A DNA stretch of 26,868 nt from Chloroflexota bacterium (GTDB taxonomy: Bacteria; Chloroflexota; UBA4733), in the NCBI GenBank assembly GCA_025449435.1, contig JANWJO010000227.1, positions 1 to 26,868 of the forward strand, written 5' to 3'. A program made the position numbers and the translations under genes. This document shows, piece by piece, positions 12,820-20,550 of the stretch (its first letter is position 1; each line of letters opens with the position of its first letter). Under the pieces are notes generated by a model. That model ran no database searches, was not told where the DNA came from, and saw only the letters and a program-made list of their open reading frames with translations.

Positions 12820-15609
12820 CTACGCCTCCAACAGTGCGGGGCCCGAACCGGCCTGGACGAGTTCGTTGGTTGACTCACCCATATGAGCGTCTGGCTGTTT
12901 GGCACCGCTACCGTAGCGGATAAGTTCTTGCACCATGCCAAAGCTCATCGGCTCGTACAGCATGAACCCCTGGGCAAGCTCGCAGCCAAGGGCTCTGAGC
13001 GCCTGTGCGAGCGGTTCCGATTCCACACCCTCGGCCACCACGTCAATATGCAAGTCACCAGCAAATGCCAGGATGGCGCGTATCAACGCGTGGTCAACGG
13101 AATTGGTGGCAACATCAGCAGTCAGCGATCCAGCGATCTTGAGCATCGACAGGTTACTACCTTCAAACAATGAGGCGGTAAAGATCCCCCGTGCAAATCC
13201 GTCGATAGCCACGCGGACACCCAGCGCACGTGCCTCAGCAAGCGCTACCTGTACGGTGGCCGAGGGCGTATGCAGAACACCAGCATTGACTTCCAGAATA
13301 ATGTTCGAAGGTAAAACGCCGGCCTGTTGCATGGCTTCGCTGAGACTCCGGACAACTGAAGGTTCTTCCAACTGTTTTTCGGCCACGTTGATCGTCATAA
13401 ACAATGTCCGGCCGCCCACCCCGGCCGAGCACGCCGCGGCGTCACGGCATGCCTGGAAGAAAATCCAATCGGTGAACTGACTATTCCACTTGCTGCGCAG
13501 TGCTTGCGCCAGGAAGGCCGCTGGAGGCAACAGCCCGCGACGGGGATGTCGCCACCGGACCAAAGCTTCTAGGCCCACGATCTCGCCCGTGCGCAGATGC
13601 ACGATCGGCTGATAAAACAACTGGAACTCTTGCCGTTGAAGCGCCTCTAGGATATGGCTACCGTCGACCGCGAGATTGACCGGCGCATCTGAGATGCCTG
13701 CCACCGCACGATGGATCACATAGGGCAGGTTGAGTAGCTTGGCCTGGTACATCGCGTTATCGGCGTTGCGCAATACCTCTGGCGCCGGCATGTTAATGCC
13801 ATTGCTGATGGCGATTCCGATGCTGGCACCGACCGCTACCGCGTATCCTTCGACATGAAACGGTGACATGAGTGCTCGGTGGATACGCTCAACGAGCGCC
13901 GAGATATGCCGTTCCAGGTCGACACCCTCGACGAGTACCGTAAACTCATCGCCGCCCAAGCGTGCCACAAAATCGGCCGTGCGCACCGAATCCCTCAGCG
14001 AACGGGCAAATGCCACCAGGAGTTGATCGCCCGCGGAGTGTCCAAACTGGTCGTTTACCCGCTTGAACCCATTGCAGTCCAGGAACAAAATCGCCACTTC
14101 CCGCCCCGCATGGCCTGCTTCCGCCAGTGACGTCTGCAACTGCTCAAGAAATAGCGACCGGTTGGGTAAGCCGGTCAGGCCGTCGTGCTGGGCGATGTAT
14201 TGCAAGCGAGCCGTGGCATTGCGCCGTTCAGTGACGTCGCGAGCCAGAATGTATTGCCCGGCCACCTCACTGCCTCGCAGAAATGGGATACTCGATAGTG
14301 AAAGCGCTACCCGGCCGCCACCGGCGGGGTAGGCAACGGTCTCGACGTACGCCTCGCGCGCAAGTGTGGGATCCTGCAGCTGGGCGGCCACCTGCTCGCG
14401 ATCCTCTGGGGCGAGCAAGTGTTGCCAGGGCATTCCCACGAGCATCGAAACCGGAAAGCCGAATAGGCTGACCGCCGTCGAGTTGGCGTCGGAAATGAGG
14501 CCGTTGCCGTCCACGGCGAGCACTGCATCGGCATTGAACTCAAACAGCGAGCGAAAGCGGTATTCACTGCGTTCCACGTTGCGGAGCAAGTAGACCGACC
14601 CTAACACCGTGCCGGACGTCGCTTCTAACAACCGGCACTGCACTTCCAGGCGCCAGAACCGTGCGCCCACCTGAGCGCTTACCAACATCGCCTGGCCCGG
14701 TTTGGGAAGACCACTGGCCAGACCGGCGAACGCCGATGCGAGGAGCGTAAAGCTATCGCCGCCAACCGCGGCGCCCGGCTTCACACCAAGCATGGCGCTG
14801 GCTGCAGGGTTCATGTCGTTCACCCGGCCGGCCGCATCAACGACCACAATGCCATCGAGCATCTTGTCGACTACGAAGTCGCGCGCGATGGGGGTGAGCT
14901 CCAGCAAGCGCAAGCGCAGGAGGCTCGTGGCAAAAATAAGACTAGCAATAGTGAACGCTCCCGGCGACAGGTCAATGTCGTGGGTGAGATTCGGCGCCCG
15001 ACCGGTGAGGATCGCAGCGATCGCGGGGAAGGCAACCGCAATCAGCACCATGACGACTTGATGGCGGTAAATCGACTGCTTCCGCATGGTTGCGCGTGCT
15101 AACAAGATGGCGCCCACCGTCACATACACGACCGAAGTGACGGCTTGCACATAGAACCACGGCCCAAAGATGCGGTGTACCACGTACAGGGTACCCAGCC
15201 GGTGGTAGTCGAACGCGAGGAATATGAGGTGCAGAGGGTCACCGAGCGCACCGAGGACCATCGTCACTACCGGCACCACCGCCAACAATGCAACGATGCC
15301 GGTGGGAATGCGATCGAAGGGTCGCGCATAGCGAATCGCGAATACGAGCCAGAAGAGCGGCATCGGGCCAATGAACACAAACTTCAGCAGTGGCAGGTAG
15401 CTGCCGAACACAGCTGGCCCACTGGTCAGGCTCACCGCATACACCAGCGACCACCCGATCGCGGTGAATGCCACCAGCAATAATGGCCTTGCGCCGGGAT
15501 GCCTCAGCCTTACCCCTCGAAAAGCAAGGACGAGACAAAGCACGTTGGGCAGTATGATGATCCACGGCCAGTAATCGAGGACGGACTGGCCGGCTTGTCC
15601 CACGTGCAT
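12820..15609 (-). CDS. Membrane 7TM-PAS-PAS-GGDEF-EAL protein with degenerate EAL domain
   Basis: A 929-residue cyclic-di-GMP signalling protein. Residues ~14-232 form seven hydrophobic helices like the 7TM sensor of some histidine kinases. Two PAS domains follow (~240-345 and ~350-460), then GGDEF (~468-635) and EAL (~650-900). The GGDEF motif is intact (GGDEF, 552-556), with Asp 511, Asn 519 and the inhibitory RxxD site (RTAD, 543-546), so it should make c-di-GMP with product feedback. The EAL domain keeps EAL (681-683), Asn 741, Glu 773, Lys 824, AEGVE and Gln 880. However, the DDFGTG loop reads DGFARG (Gly 804 for the second Asp), the LTE motif reads VNA, and LKID reads LKIA. Phosphodiesterase activity is therefore doubtful. 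The ATG at 15609 abuts AGAGGG; GTG 15603, with a 6-base spacing, may be the true start. Confidence 0.9.
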   Translation of the reverse strand: MHVGQAGQSVLDYWPWIIILPNVLCLVLAFRGVRLRHPGARPLLLVAFTAIGWSLVYAVSLTSGPAVFGSYLPLLKFVFIGPMPLFWLVFAIRYARPFDRIPTGIVALLAVVPVVTMVLGALGDPLHLIFLAFDYHRLGTLYVVHRIFGPWFYVQAVTSVVYVTVGAILLARATMRKQSIYRHQVVMVLIAVAFPAIAAILTGRAPNLTHDIDLSPGAFTIASLIFATSLLRLRLLELTPIARDFVVDKMLDGIVVVDAAGRVNDMNPAASAMLGVKPGAAVGGDSFTLLASAFAGLASGLPKPGQAMLVSAQVGARFWRLEVQCRLLEATSGTVLGSVYLLRNVERSEYRFRSLFEFNADAVLAVDGNGLISDANSTAVSLFGFPVSMLVGMPWQHLLAPEDREQVAAQLQDPTLAREAYVETVAYPAGGGRVALSLSSIPFLRGSEVAGQYILARDVTERRNATARLQYIAQHDGLTGLPNRSLFLEQLQTSLAEAGHAGREVAILFLDCNGFKRVNDQFGHSAGDQLLVAFARSLRDSVRTADFVARLGGDEFTVLVEGVDLERHISALVERIHRALMSPFHVEGYAVAVGASIGIAISNGINMPAPEVLRNADNAMYQAKLLNLPYVIHRAVAGISDAPVNLAVDGSHILEALQRQEFQLFYQPIVHLRTGEIVGLEALVRWRHPRRGLLPPAAFLAQALRSKWNSQFTDWIFFQACRDAAACSAGVGGRTLFMTINVAEKQLEEPSVVRSLSEAMQQAGVLPSNIILEVNAGVLHTPSATVQVALAEARALGVRVAIDGFARGIFTASLFEGSNLSMLKIAGSLTADVATNSVDHALIRAILAFAGDLHIDVVAEGVESEPLAQALRALGCELAQGFMLYEPMSFGMVQELIRYGSGAKQPDAHMGESTNELVQAGSGPALLEA

Positions 15610-15804
15610 CCCTCTGGTCGTTCACCAAGCGTTGCGTGCTGGCATCGCGTGTTACAAACATCGCAAATGCACCGGCAAACCCCTGTGCGATTGGGACTTC
15701 GGTACCGGGTACATACCGGACCAGCGAGCGTGTCTGCCAGATAGCCCAGCTGGGGGATACCTGGGGGGTAACGCAAACAGCTCAAGCGCTCACGTGCGAA
15801 CCGC

Positions 15805-16869
15805 CTAGATGACGGTCACCTTCTGCGGGACGATGGCGTTATTGCAATAGCCCAGGCGGTTCCAGTCAGCTTCTACTGGCTGTACGCGTCCGGCTTCATC
15901 TTTGGCGCGTACGTGGATGGTAGCAATGCCAGGTTGGGCGTTCCACCGATACTCCCAGCGGCGCCATGCGTACGGCCCGCCGTCCGACACGATGGTGGCC
16001 ACCAGCCAGGATGCGCCGCCATCCAGGCTCAGATCCACGCCGGCAACCGGCGCGGCACCAGACCAGGCGACACCGCGAATCGTTTGCGTTCCTGCCGTCA
16101 CGGTCGAACCGTTCGTTGGGTAGGTCACCAGCGCGCGCACCGCCATCGCCTGCAAGGGCGTTGTCGCCGTCTCACCACGCTCCGGGTGAGCCATGATGTA
16201 GCGATCTTGCTGATAGAACCCGGTGAACGGTTGCTCGATGAGATCGATGGACGCCACCCACTTCACCGACGCCATGCCATACCAGCCAGGCACAATGAGC
16301 CGCACGGGATAACCGTGCTCTGGTGGCAGGTCATCTCCGTTCATCGCGTACGCCAGCAGCACGTCGGCATGTGTCGCCTGTGCGAGTGTAAGCGAACGCT
16401 CGTAGGTGAGCGTCTTGCCAGCGGCCCCCACGTGCCCGCTATCAGCGCCACGGATGAGCGCTTCCACTGCACTGGCACGCGGTTGGGCGAGCGCCAGCAC
16501 GTCGCGCAGCGGCACGCCGGTCCACTCCGCCGTGCTGACCGCTCCGTGTTGCCACGGCTCGCCCTCTGCATTCGGTGAGAAGTTGCTCCGGCCATTACCG
16601 GCGCATTCCGTGGTTACGGTGATGGACTTGCTGGAAAGCGAACGCAGGGCGTCGAAGGTCAGCTCGAGGGCATGTTCCACGGCCCCACCAACACGCAGCC
16701 GCCAGCTGTCCTGCGTCAGGTTCGGCACTGCAAAGTGTGACCGGACATAAAACAGCGAAGTGGGAGTAATCACGCCGGCCTGCCTCTGGAGCGGCAACTC
16801 GGCGTTAAACGGCTCTCTCGTTATGAGGACCAGGCGTGGATCAATGTCGTGCTCGGCGTTACTTGTCAT
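15805..16869 (-). CDS. Molybdopterin-dependent oxidoreductase, sulfite oxidase fold
   Basis: A ~354-residue molybdenum enzyme of the sulfite oxidase family. The order is REPFNAELPL, TPTSLFYVRSH, the molybdenum-coordinating Cys in TTECAGNGRSNF (residue 89), GVPLRDVL, a YAMNGDDLPPEHGYPVR block, IVPGWYGMASVKW, and a C-terminal dimerisation domain (GVAWSG, VDLSLDGG, WRRWEYRW). There is no haem b5 domain and no Tat or Sec signal peptide, so it appears cytoplasmic, unlike exported sulfite dehydrogenases and YedY-type reductases. The physiological substrate (sulfite or another oxo-compound) cannot be told. ATG 16869 has AAGG 5 bases upstream; ATG 16914 with GAGAGG is a possible longer start, adding 15 residues. 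It is divergent from the FAD oxidase gene and lies upstream of the GGDEF/EAL gene with a 195-base gap. Confidence 0.87.
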   Translation of the reverse strand: MTSNAEHDIDPRLVLITREPFNAELPLQRQAGVITPTSLFYVRSHFAVPNLTQDSWRLRVGGAVEHALELTFDALRSLSSKSITVTTECAGNGRSNFSPNAEGEPWQHGAVSTAEWTGVPLRDVLALAQPRASAVEALIRGADSGHVGAAGKTLTYERSLTLAQATHADVLLAYAMNGDDLPPEHGYPVRLIVPGWYGMASVKWVASIDLIEQPFTGFYQQDRYIMAHPERGETATTPLQAMAVRALVTYPTNGSTVTAGTQTIRGVAWSGAAPVAGVDLSLDGGASWLVATIVSDGGPYAWRRWEYRWNAQPGIATIHVRAKDEAGRVQPVEADWNRLGYCNNAIVPQKVTVI

Positions 16870-17069
16870 GACTGCCTTGTGTGCTCTCGTTACCAGCGCG
16901 CTAAGCGCCTTCATGTGCCTCTCGCATCAGCGCGCCGCTATCGGCGACACCTTGCCAGCACCGGCCCAAGCATAGCATCAGCACGGCCTCACTCTCTCGA
17001 CAACCACGCACCGAGATGTTGCAATACGGCACAGTGGTACTCCTGCCGGAAAATGAGAGGGTTACGTTG

Positions 17070-18194
17070 GTGCTCAACGACATCGTGGTGGTGGGAGGCG
17101 GCATCTTCGGCTGCGGCATCGCCTGGCGTCTGGCTCAACAGGGCCTCCAGGTGACACTGGTGGAACGCAGCGCGCCCGGAGCAGAAGCGTCGAGTGCGGC
17201 GGCCGGCGGCATTGCGCCTTCTGCCGGCCGCGATGGTGGTGCGCCGCTGCTGTCACACTGGCTCACGAGCCACAAGCGGTATCCGGCCTTTGTGAACGAG
17301 GTTGCTCACGAGTCGGGCATCACGCCCGAATACCGGGCACCCGGCCGCCTTGTGGTGGCTCGCGGCGACGATGAGGATGCAGCGCTGCTCGCCAGCCAGG
17401 AGCAGCAGTCCAGTGCGGGTATCGTCACCGAGCTCCTCACCGGCGACCAAGCTCGCGCGCTCGAGCCCGCCCTGGCGCCAGCGGTGTCGTCGGCGCTGCT
17501 GTTCCCAGGGCACGCGCTGGTCGATAACACGCAGTTGACGTTAGCTCTGGCCATGGCAGCGGCACGTCGTGGTGTCCATATTCTGAGCGGTCAGTCGGTG
17601 ACCGGCGTACTCGGGACCACCAGCACCGTGACCGGCGTCCGACTGGCAGGGACGTTGTTACCGGCCGGGGCAGTCATCAACGCTGCTGGCGCTTGGTCGG
17701 GGTTGCTCGACAGCCGGTTTCCGCTGCCGGTTACGCCGGCGAAGGGACAGATCCTGGCGTTGCACAGCCGTCCGCCCCAGTTTCATCACCTCATAAGCGT
17801 GCCAGGCATGACCCTCGTGGCCCGATCCACCGGGCGGATCATCGCCGGCGGCACAGTAGAAAACGCTGGTTTTGACAAGCGCACGACCGCGGGCAGCGTG
17901 CAAGCCATCCTCGCAATGGCCACAGCGGTCATGCCCGCCCTCAAGTACGCGACGTTCGCGGAGGCGTGGGCGGGACTTCGTCCCCTGACGCCCGACTTCC
18001 TCCCAGTCGTTGGCAAGGTCACCGACGGCTTGTTTGTGGCATCCGGGCACTATATGACCGGCATCATGAGCGCACCTGCTACCATCGACGCAGTGGCGGG
18101 CCTGGTGACGCAGGGTAAGTCGCCGTTGCCAATCGATGCGTTTTCGCCGCATCGGTTTGAGCCGCGCCATGCAGAGACCGAGGTGTCCGTTTGA
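17070..18194 (+). CDS. FAD-dependent oxidoreductase (glycine oxidase/D-amino acid oxidase family)
   Basis: A 374-residue flavoenzyme of the DAO/glycine oxidase family, which oxidises amines or amino acids to imines with release of hydrogen peroxide or transfer of electrons. The N-terminal dinucleotide fold is clear (VVVGGGIFGCGIAWRLA, with Glu 32 ending the second strand). Further marks are SSAAAGGIAP, INAAGAWSG, AWAGLRPLTPDFLPVVG and the C-terminal flavin loop GHYMTGIMSAP. In typical glycine oxidases that loop reads GHxRNG; the Arg that helps hold the substrate carboxylate is Met 329 here, while the GLRP Arg (304) is kept. GTG 17070 lies 8 bases after GAGAGGG; the ATG at 17016 would add an unconserved tail. 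The stop overlaps the TTG start of the next gene. Confidence 0.88.
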   Translation: MLNDIVVVGGGIFGCGIAWRLAQQGLQVTLVERSAPGAEASSAAAGGIAPSAGRDGGAPLLSHWLTSHKRYPAFVNEVAHESGITPEYRAPGRLVVARGDDEDAALLASQEQQSSAGIVTELLTGDQARALEPALAPAVSSALLFPGHALVDNTQLTLALAMAAARRGVHILSGQSVTGVLGTTSTVTGVRLAGTLLPAGAVINAAGAWSGLLDSRFPLPVTPAKGQILALHSRPPQFHHLISVPGMTLVARSTGRIIAGGTVENAGFDKRTTAGSVQAILAMATAVMPALKYATFAEAWAGLRPLTPDFLPVVGKVTDGLFVASGHYMTGIMSAPATIDAVAGLVTQGKSPLPIDAFSPHRFEPRHAETEVSV

Positions 18195-19321
18195 TCCGTC
18201 CCCGAGTCGCCGCCATTGTCACCGAATACCGGCCGCGTTCCCACGCCGACGTGATCGTGGGCAAGATGCTCGAAGGGTATCTGCTCGATGGCGTGCCACA
18301 AGAGCCCCGCCTGGAGGTGGCGTCGCTGTATCTGGATCAGACGCCCGACACTGACATCGGGCGAGCGTTAGAAGCTAAATACCGCGTGCCGGTGTACGGC
18401 ACGATTGGCGAGGCGCTCACGTTGGGCGGCAATGGACCACTGGTCGATGGGGCGGTGCTCGTGGGCGAGCACGGGAACTACCCGTACAACACGGCGGGGC
18501 AGCACATGTATCCGCGCCGGCGGTTCTTTGACGCTGCCGTTTCCACCATGGCGTCGCGGCAGCGCTTCATCCCTATCTTCACCGACAAGCACTTGTCGTG
18601 GTCATTTGACGATGCGCAGTACATGGTGCGCACCGCGAAACGGCTGGGGATTCCCATGCTGGACGGCTCGTCCCTGCCCCTGGCGTGGAGAAAGCCGGCC
18701 ATGCATTGGAGCCTGGGTGATCCCGTGACGCAGGCGCTCGGCGTTGGGTACAGCGATCTCGACTCCTACGGATTCCATGCCCTGGAGATGGTGCAGTGCA
18801 TGGTCGAGCGGCGCACTGGCGGAGAAACAGGCGTGCGCTCCGTCCAGTGTTTGGAAGGCGATGCGGTGTGGCGTGGCGGCTCGAAAGGAGCTTGGAGTGA
18901 AGAACTGCTCAAAGCAGCGCTCGCCACGCTGTCCAACGTGCCGTACAAGGGGCTCAGTGAGCGTGTTAAGGAACCCGCGGCCATCCTTATCGAGTATCGC
19001 GATGGGCTACGTGCGGCGGTACTGCAACTGAGCGGCGCGACCGAACAGTTTGCCTTCGCCGCTAACCGCAACGGCGCCGTCGAGGCCACCAACGTCTGGC
19101 TGGAACCGCAGGAGCCGTTCGGCCACTTCGCCTTCCTCGTCCGCCAGATCGAGACGCTGGTACTCGACGGTCAGCCAGCCTATCCAATCGAGCGGACGCT
19201 GCTCACGACCGGCATCCTGGCGTACGCCATGCGGTCCAGGGAGCTCGACCATGTGGCGCTCGATACGCCGGACTTGGACATCAGGTACGCTGCTCCCGAA
19301 ACCGATTATGGGGCGGGTTAG
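18191..19321 (+). CDS. Conserved protein of unknown function, coupled to the FAD oxidase
   Basis: A 376-residue soluble protein without a function I can name, though its conserved texture (RVAAIVTEYRPRSHADVIVGK, VGEHGNYPYNTAGQHMYPRRRF, FTDKHLSW, GYSDLDSYGFHALEMVQCMVERR, ETGVRSVQCLEGDAVW) looks like a real conserved family found with sugar-related genes in several phyla. The early part (VYGTIGEALTLGG) weakly recalls Gfo/Idh/MocA Rossmann proteins, but the NAD-binding glycine motif is absent. Several His, Asp, Glu and Cys residues (EHG, DKH, HALE, QCLEGD) could form a metal site. It starts at TTG 18191 in the overlap TTGA with the oxidase stop, so translation is coupled; an alternative in-frame start is not obvious. 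The adjacent genes suggest a metabolic role. Confidence 0.8.
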   Translation: MIRPRVAAIVTEYRPRSHADVIVGKMLEGYLLDGVPQEPRLEVASLYLDQTPDTDIGRALEAKYRVPVYGTIGEALTLGGNGPLVDGAVLVGEHGNYPYNTAGQHMYPRRRFFDAAVSTMASRQRFIPIFTDKHLSWSFDDAQYMVRTAKRLGIPMLDGSSLPLAWRKPAMHWSLGDPVTQALGVGYSDLDSYGFHALEMVQCMVERRTGGETGVRSVQCLEGDAVWRGGSKGAWSEELLKAALATLSNVPYKGLSERVKEPAAILIEYRDGLRAAVLQLSGATEQFAFAANRNGAVEATNVWLEPQEPFGHFAFLVRQIETLVLDGQPAYPIERTLLTTGILAYAMRSRELDHVALDTPDLDIRYAAPETDYGAG

Positions 19322-19376
19322 GTTGTGCCGTCTCCGCCGGCAGGGGCGAGCGGAATAAAAGGGGGCCGGGAAGCCG

Positions 19377-20486
19377 GTGCCACTGGACGTTGGCGGCCAC
19401 CTGCTGGCCTTTCTGGCTGGTGCGCTCCTCACGGTGATAGCGTTGCGGTCTGCGGTGCGCACGCTGGTAGTGCCGCGCGGCGAACTTGATCGCATCACGC
19501 GCTGGATTTACCGCGTCCTGCGCGCCTGGTTCGACTTCTCGCTGCGGCACGTGTCCGATTACGACCGCATCGACCGGCGTATGGCGTACTTCGCACCGGT
19601 GGCCCTGCTGTGCATGCCGCTGGTCTGGCTCATCCTGTGTGGTGCAGGGTACACCGCCATGTATTGGTCGCTCGGCACGGGAACATTCAGCCAGGCGTTC
19701 GAAATGTCCGGCTCATCCCTCCTCACATTGGGGACGACACCGGCACAGTCGTTTCCGGAAGCCATCGTCTCGTTCTCCGAGGCAGCATTTGGCCTCATCC
19801 TGGTCGCCCTCTTAATTTCGTACTTGCCCACCATCTATCAGGCATTCTCCCGCCGGGAGATCGCGGTGACGATGCTAGAAACGCGGGCTGGCTCGCCGCC
19901 ATCTGCGCTGGATCTCCTGGAGCGCGCCAACAGGCAAAACTCCTTGAGTGACCTAAGTGCGCTGTGGAGTCAGTGGGAGTTGTGGTTTTCCGAGGTGGAG
20001 GAGACGCACACGTCGCTCGGCATCCTGCCATTCTTCCGGTCGCCTGTGGGCCGGCGGTCGTGGGTCGCGGCAGCCGGTACCGTGCTGGATACCGCATCGC
20101 TCATGCTGTCGGCGATCGACGTGCCCAAGAGCAGGGAGGCGCCGTTTTGCATTCGCAGCGGCTATCTCGCTCTTGGCGCTATCGCCACGTTCCTCGGCCT
20201 CCCCGATGCCACGAATGTCAAGCCCACCGACCCCATCAGTATCTCTCGTGACGAGTTCGACGCAGCAATGGATCGTTTGCAAGCGTCTGGGTTACCCTTG
20301 CGTGCCAACCGTGACGATATATGGACGAACTTCCGGGGCTGGCGCGTGAACTACGACATGGCGCTGCTGGAAATCGCCAGGCTCACCGTGGTATTTCCGA
20401 CGCTGTGGGTCTCCGACCGCTCGGCAGTGGGCCGGCTACGCACCAGGAAAAAGAAACAACTGCACGCGTGGCAGCAGAGTGCGTAG
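19377..20486 (+). CDS. Pore-loop (ion channel-like) membrane protein
   Basis: A 369-residue membrane protein. The N-terminal ~160 residues have three hydrophobic helices (about 9-28, 70-92 and 129-150). Between the last two is a re-entrant-looking loop, FSQAFEMSGSSLLTLGTTP (104-122), in the position and style of a potassium-channel pore helix and filter. The filter-like TLGT (117-120) lacks the GYG signature. The remaining ~210 residues are soluble and probably helical, ending in a basic tail (RTRKKKQ). This resembles the two-TM ion-channel group without establishing that it conducts ions. The start is GTG 19377, with GGGAAG just upstream. It is 55 bases after the unknown gene and on the same strand; the gap shows no clear promoter. 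Confidence 0.65.
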   Translation: MPLDVGGHLLAFLAGALLTVIALRSAVRTLVVPRGELDRITRWIYRVLRAWFDFSLRHVSDYDRIDRRMAYFAPVALLCMPLVWLILCGAGYTAMYWSLGTGTFSQAFEMSGSSLLTLGTTPAQSFPEAIVSFSEAAFGLILVALLISYLPTIYQAFSRREIAVTMLETRAGSPPSALDLLERANRQNSLSDLSALWSQWELWFSEVEETHTSLGILPFFRSPVGRRSWVAAAGTVLDTASLMLSAIDVPKSREAPFCIRSGYLALGAIATFLGLPDATNVKPTDPISISRDEFDAAMDRLQASGLPLRANRDDIWTNFRGWRVNYDMALLEIARLTVVFPTLWVSDRSAVGRLRTRKKKQLHAWQQSA

Positions 20487-20550
20487 TGGCTTGTATCATC
20501 GTGCCAGCCAGGAATCTTGGGAAGGCATAACTGAAGGGTGACGGCGAACC

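Noticed and set aside
12665..12886. A 73-codon open frame on the plus strand in the gap before the GGDEF gene
   Set aside because: No ribosome-binding site, no homology texture, and it runs into the end of the GGDEF/EAL gene on the other strand.
15913..16578. A 221-codon open frame on the plus strand
   Set aside because: Antisense to the sulfite oxidase-fold gene, whose motifs are unmistakable; product is Arg/His-rich noise.
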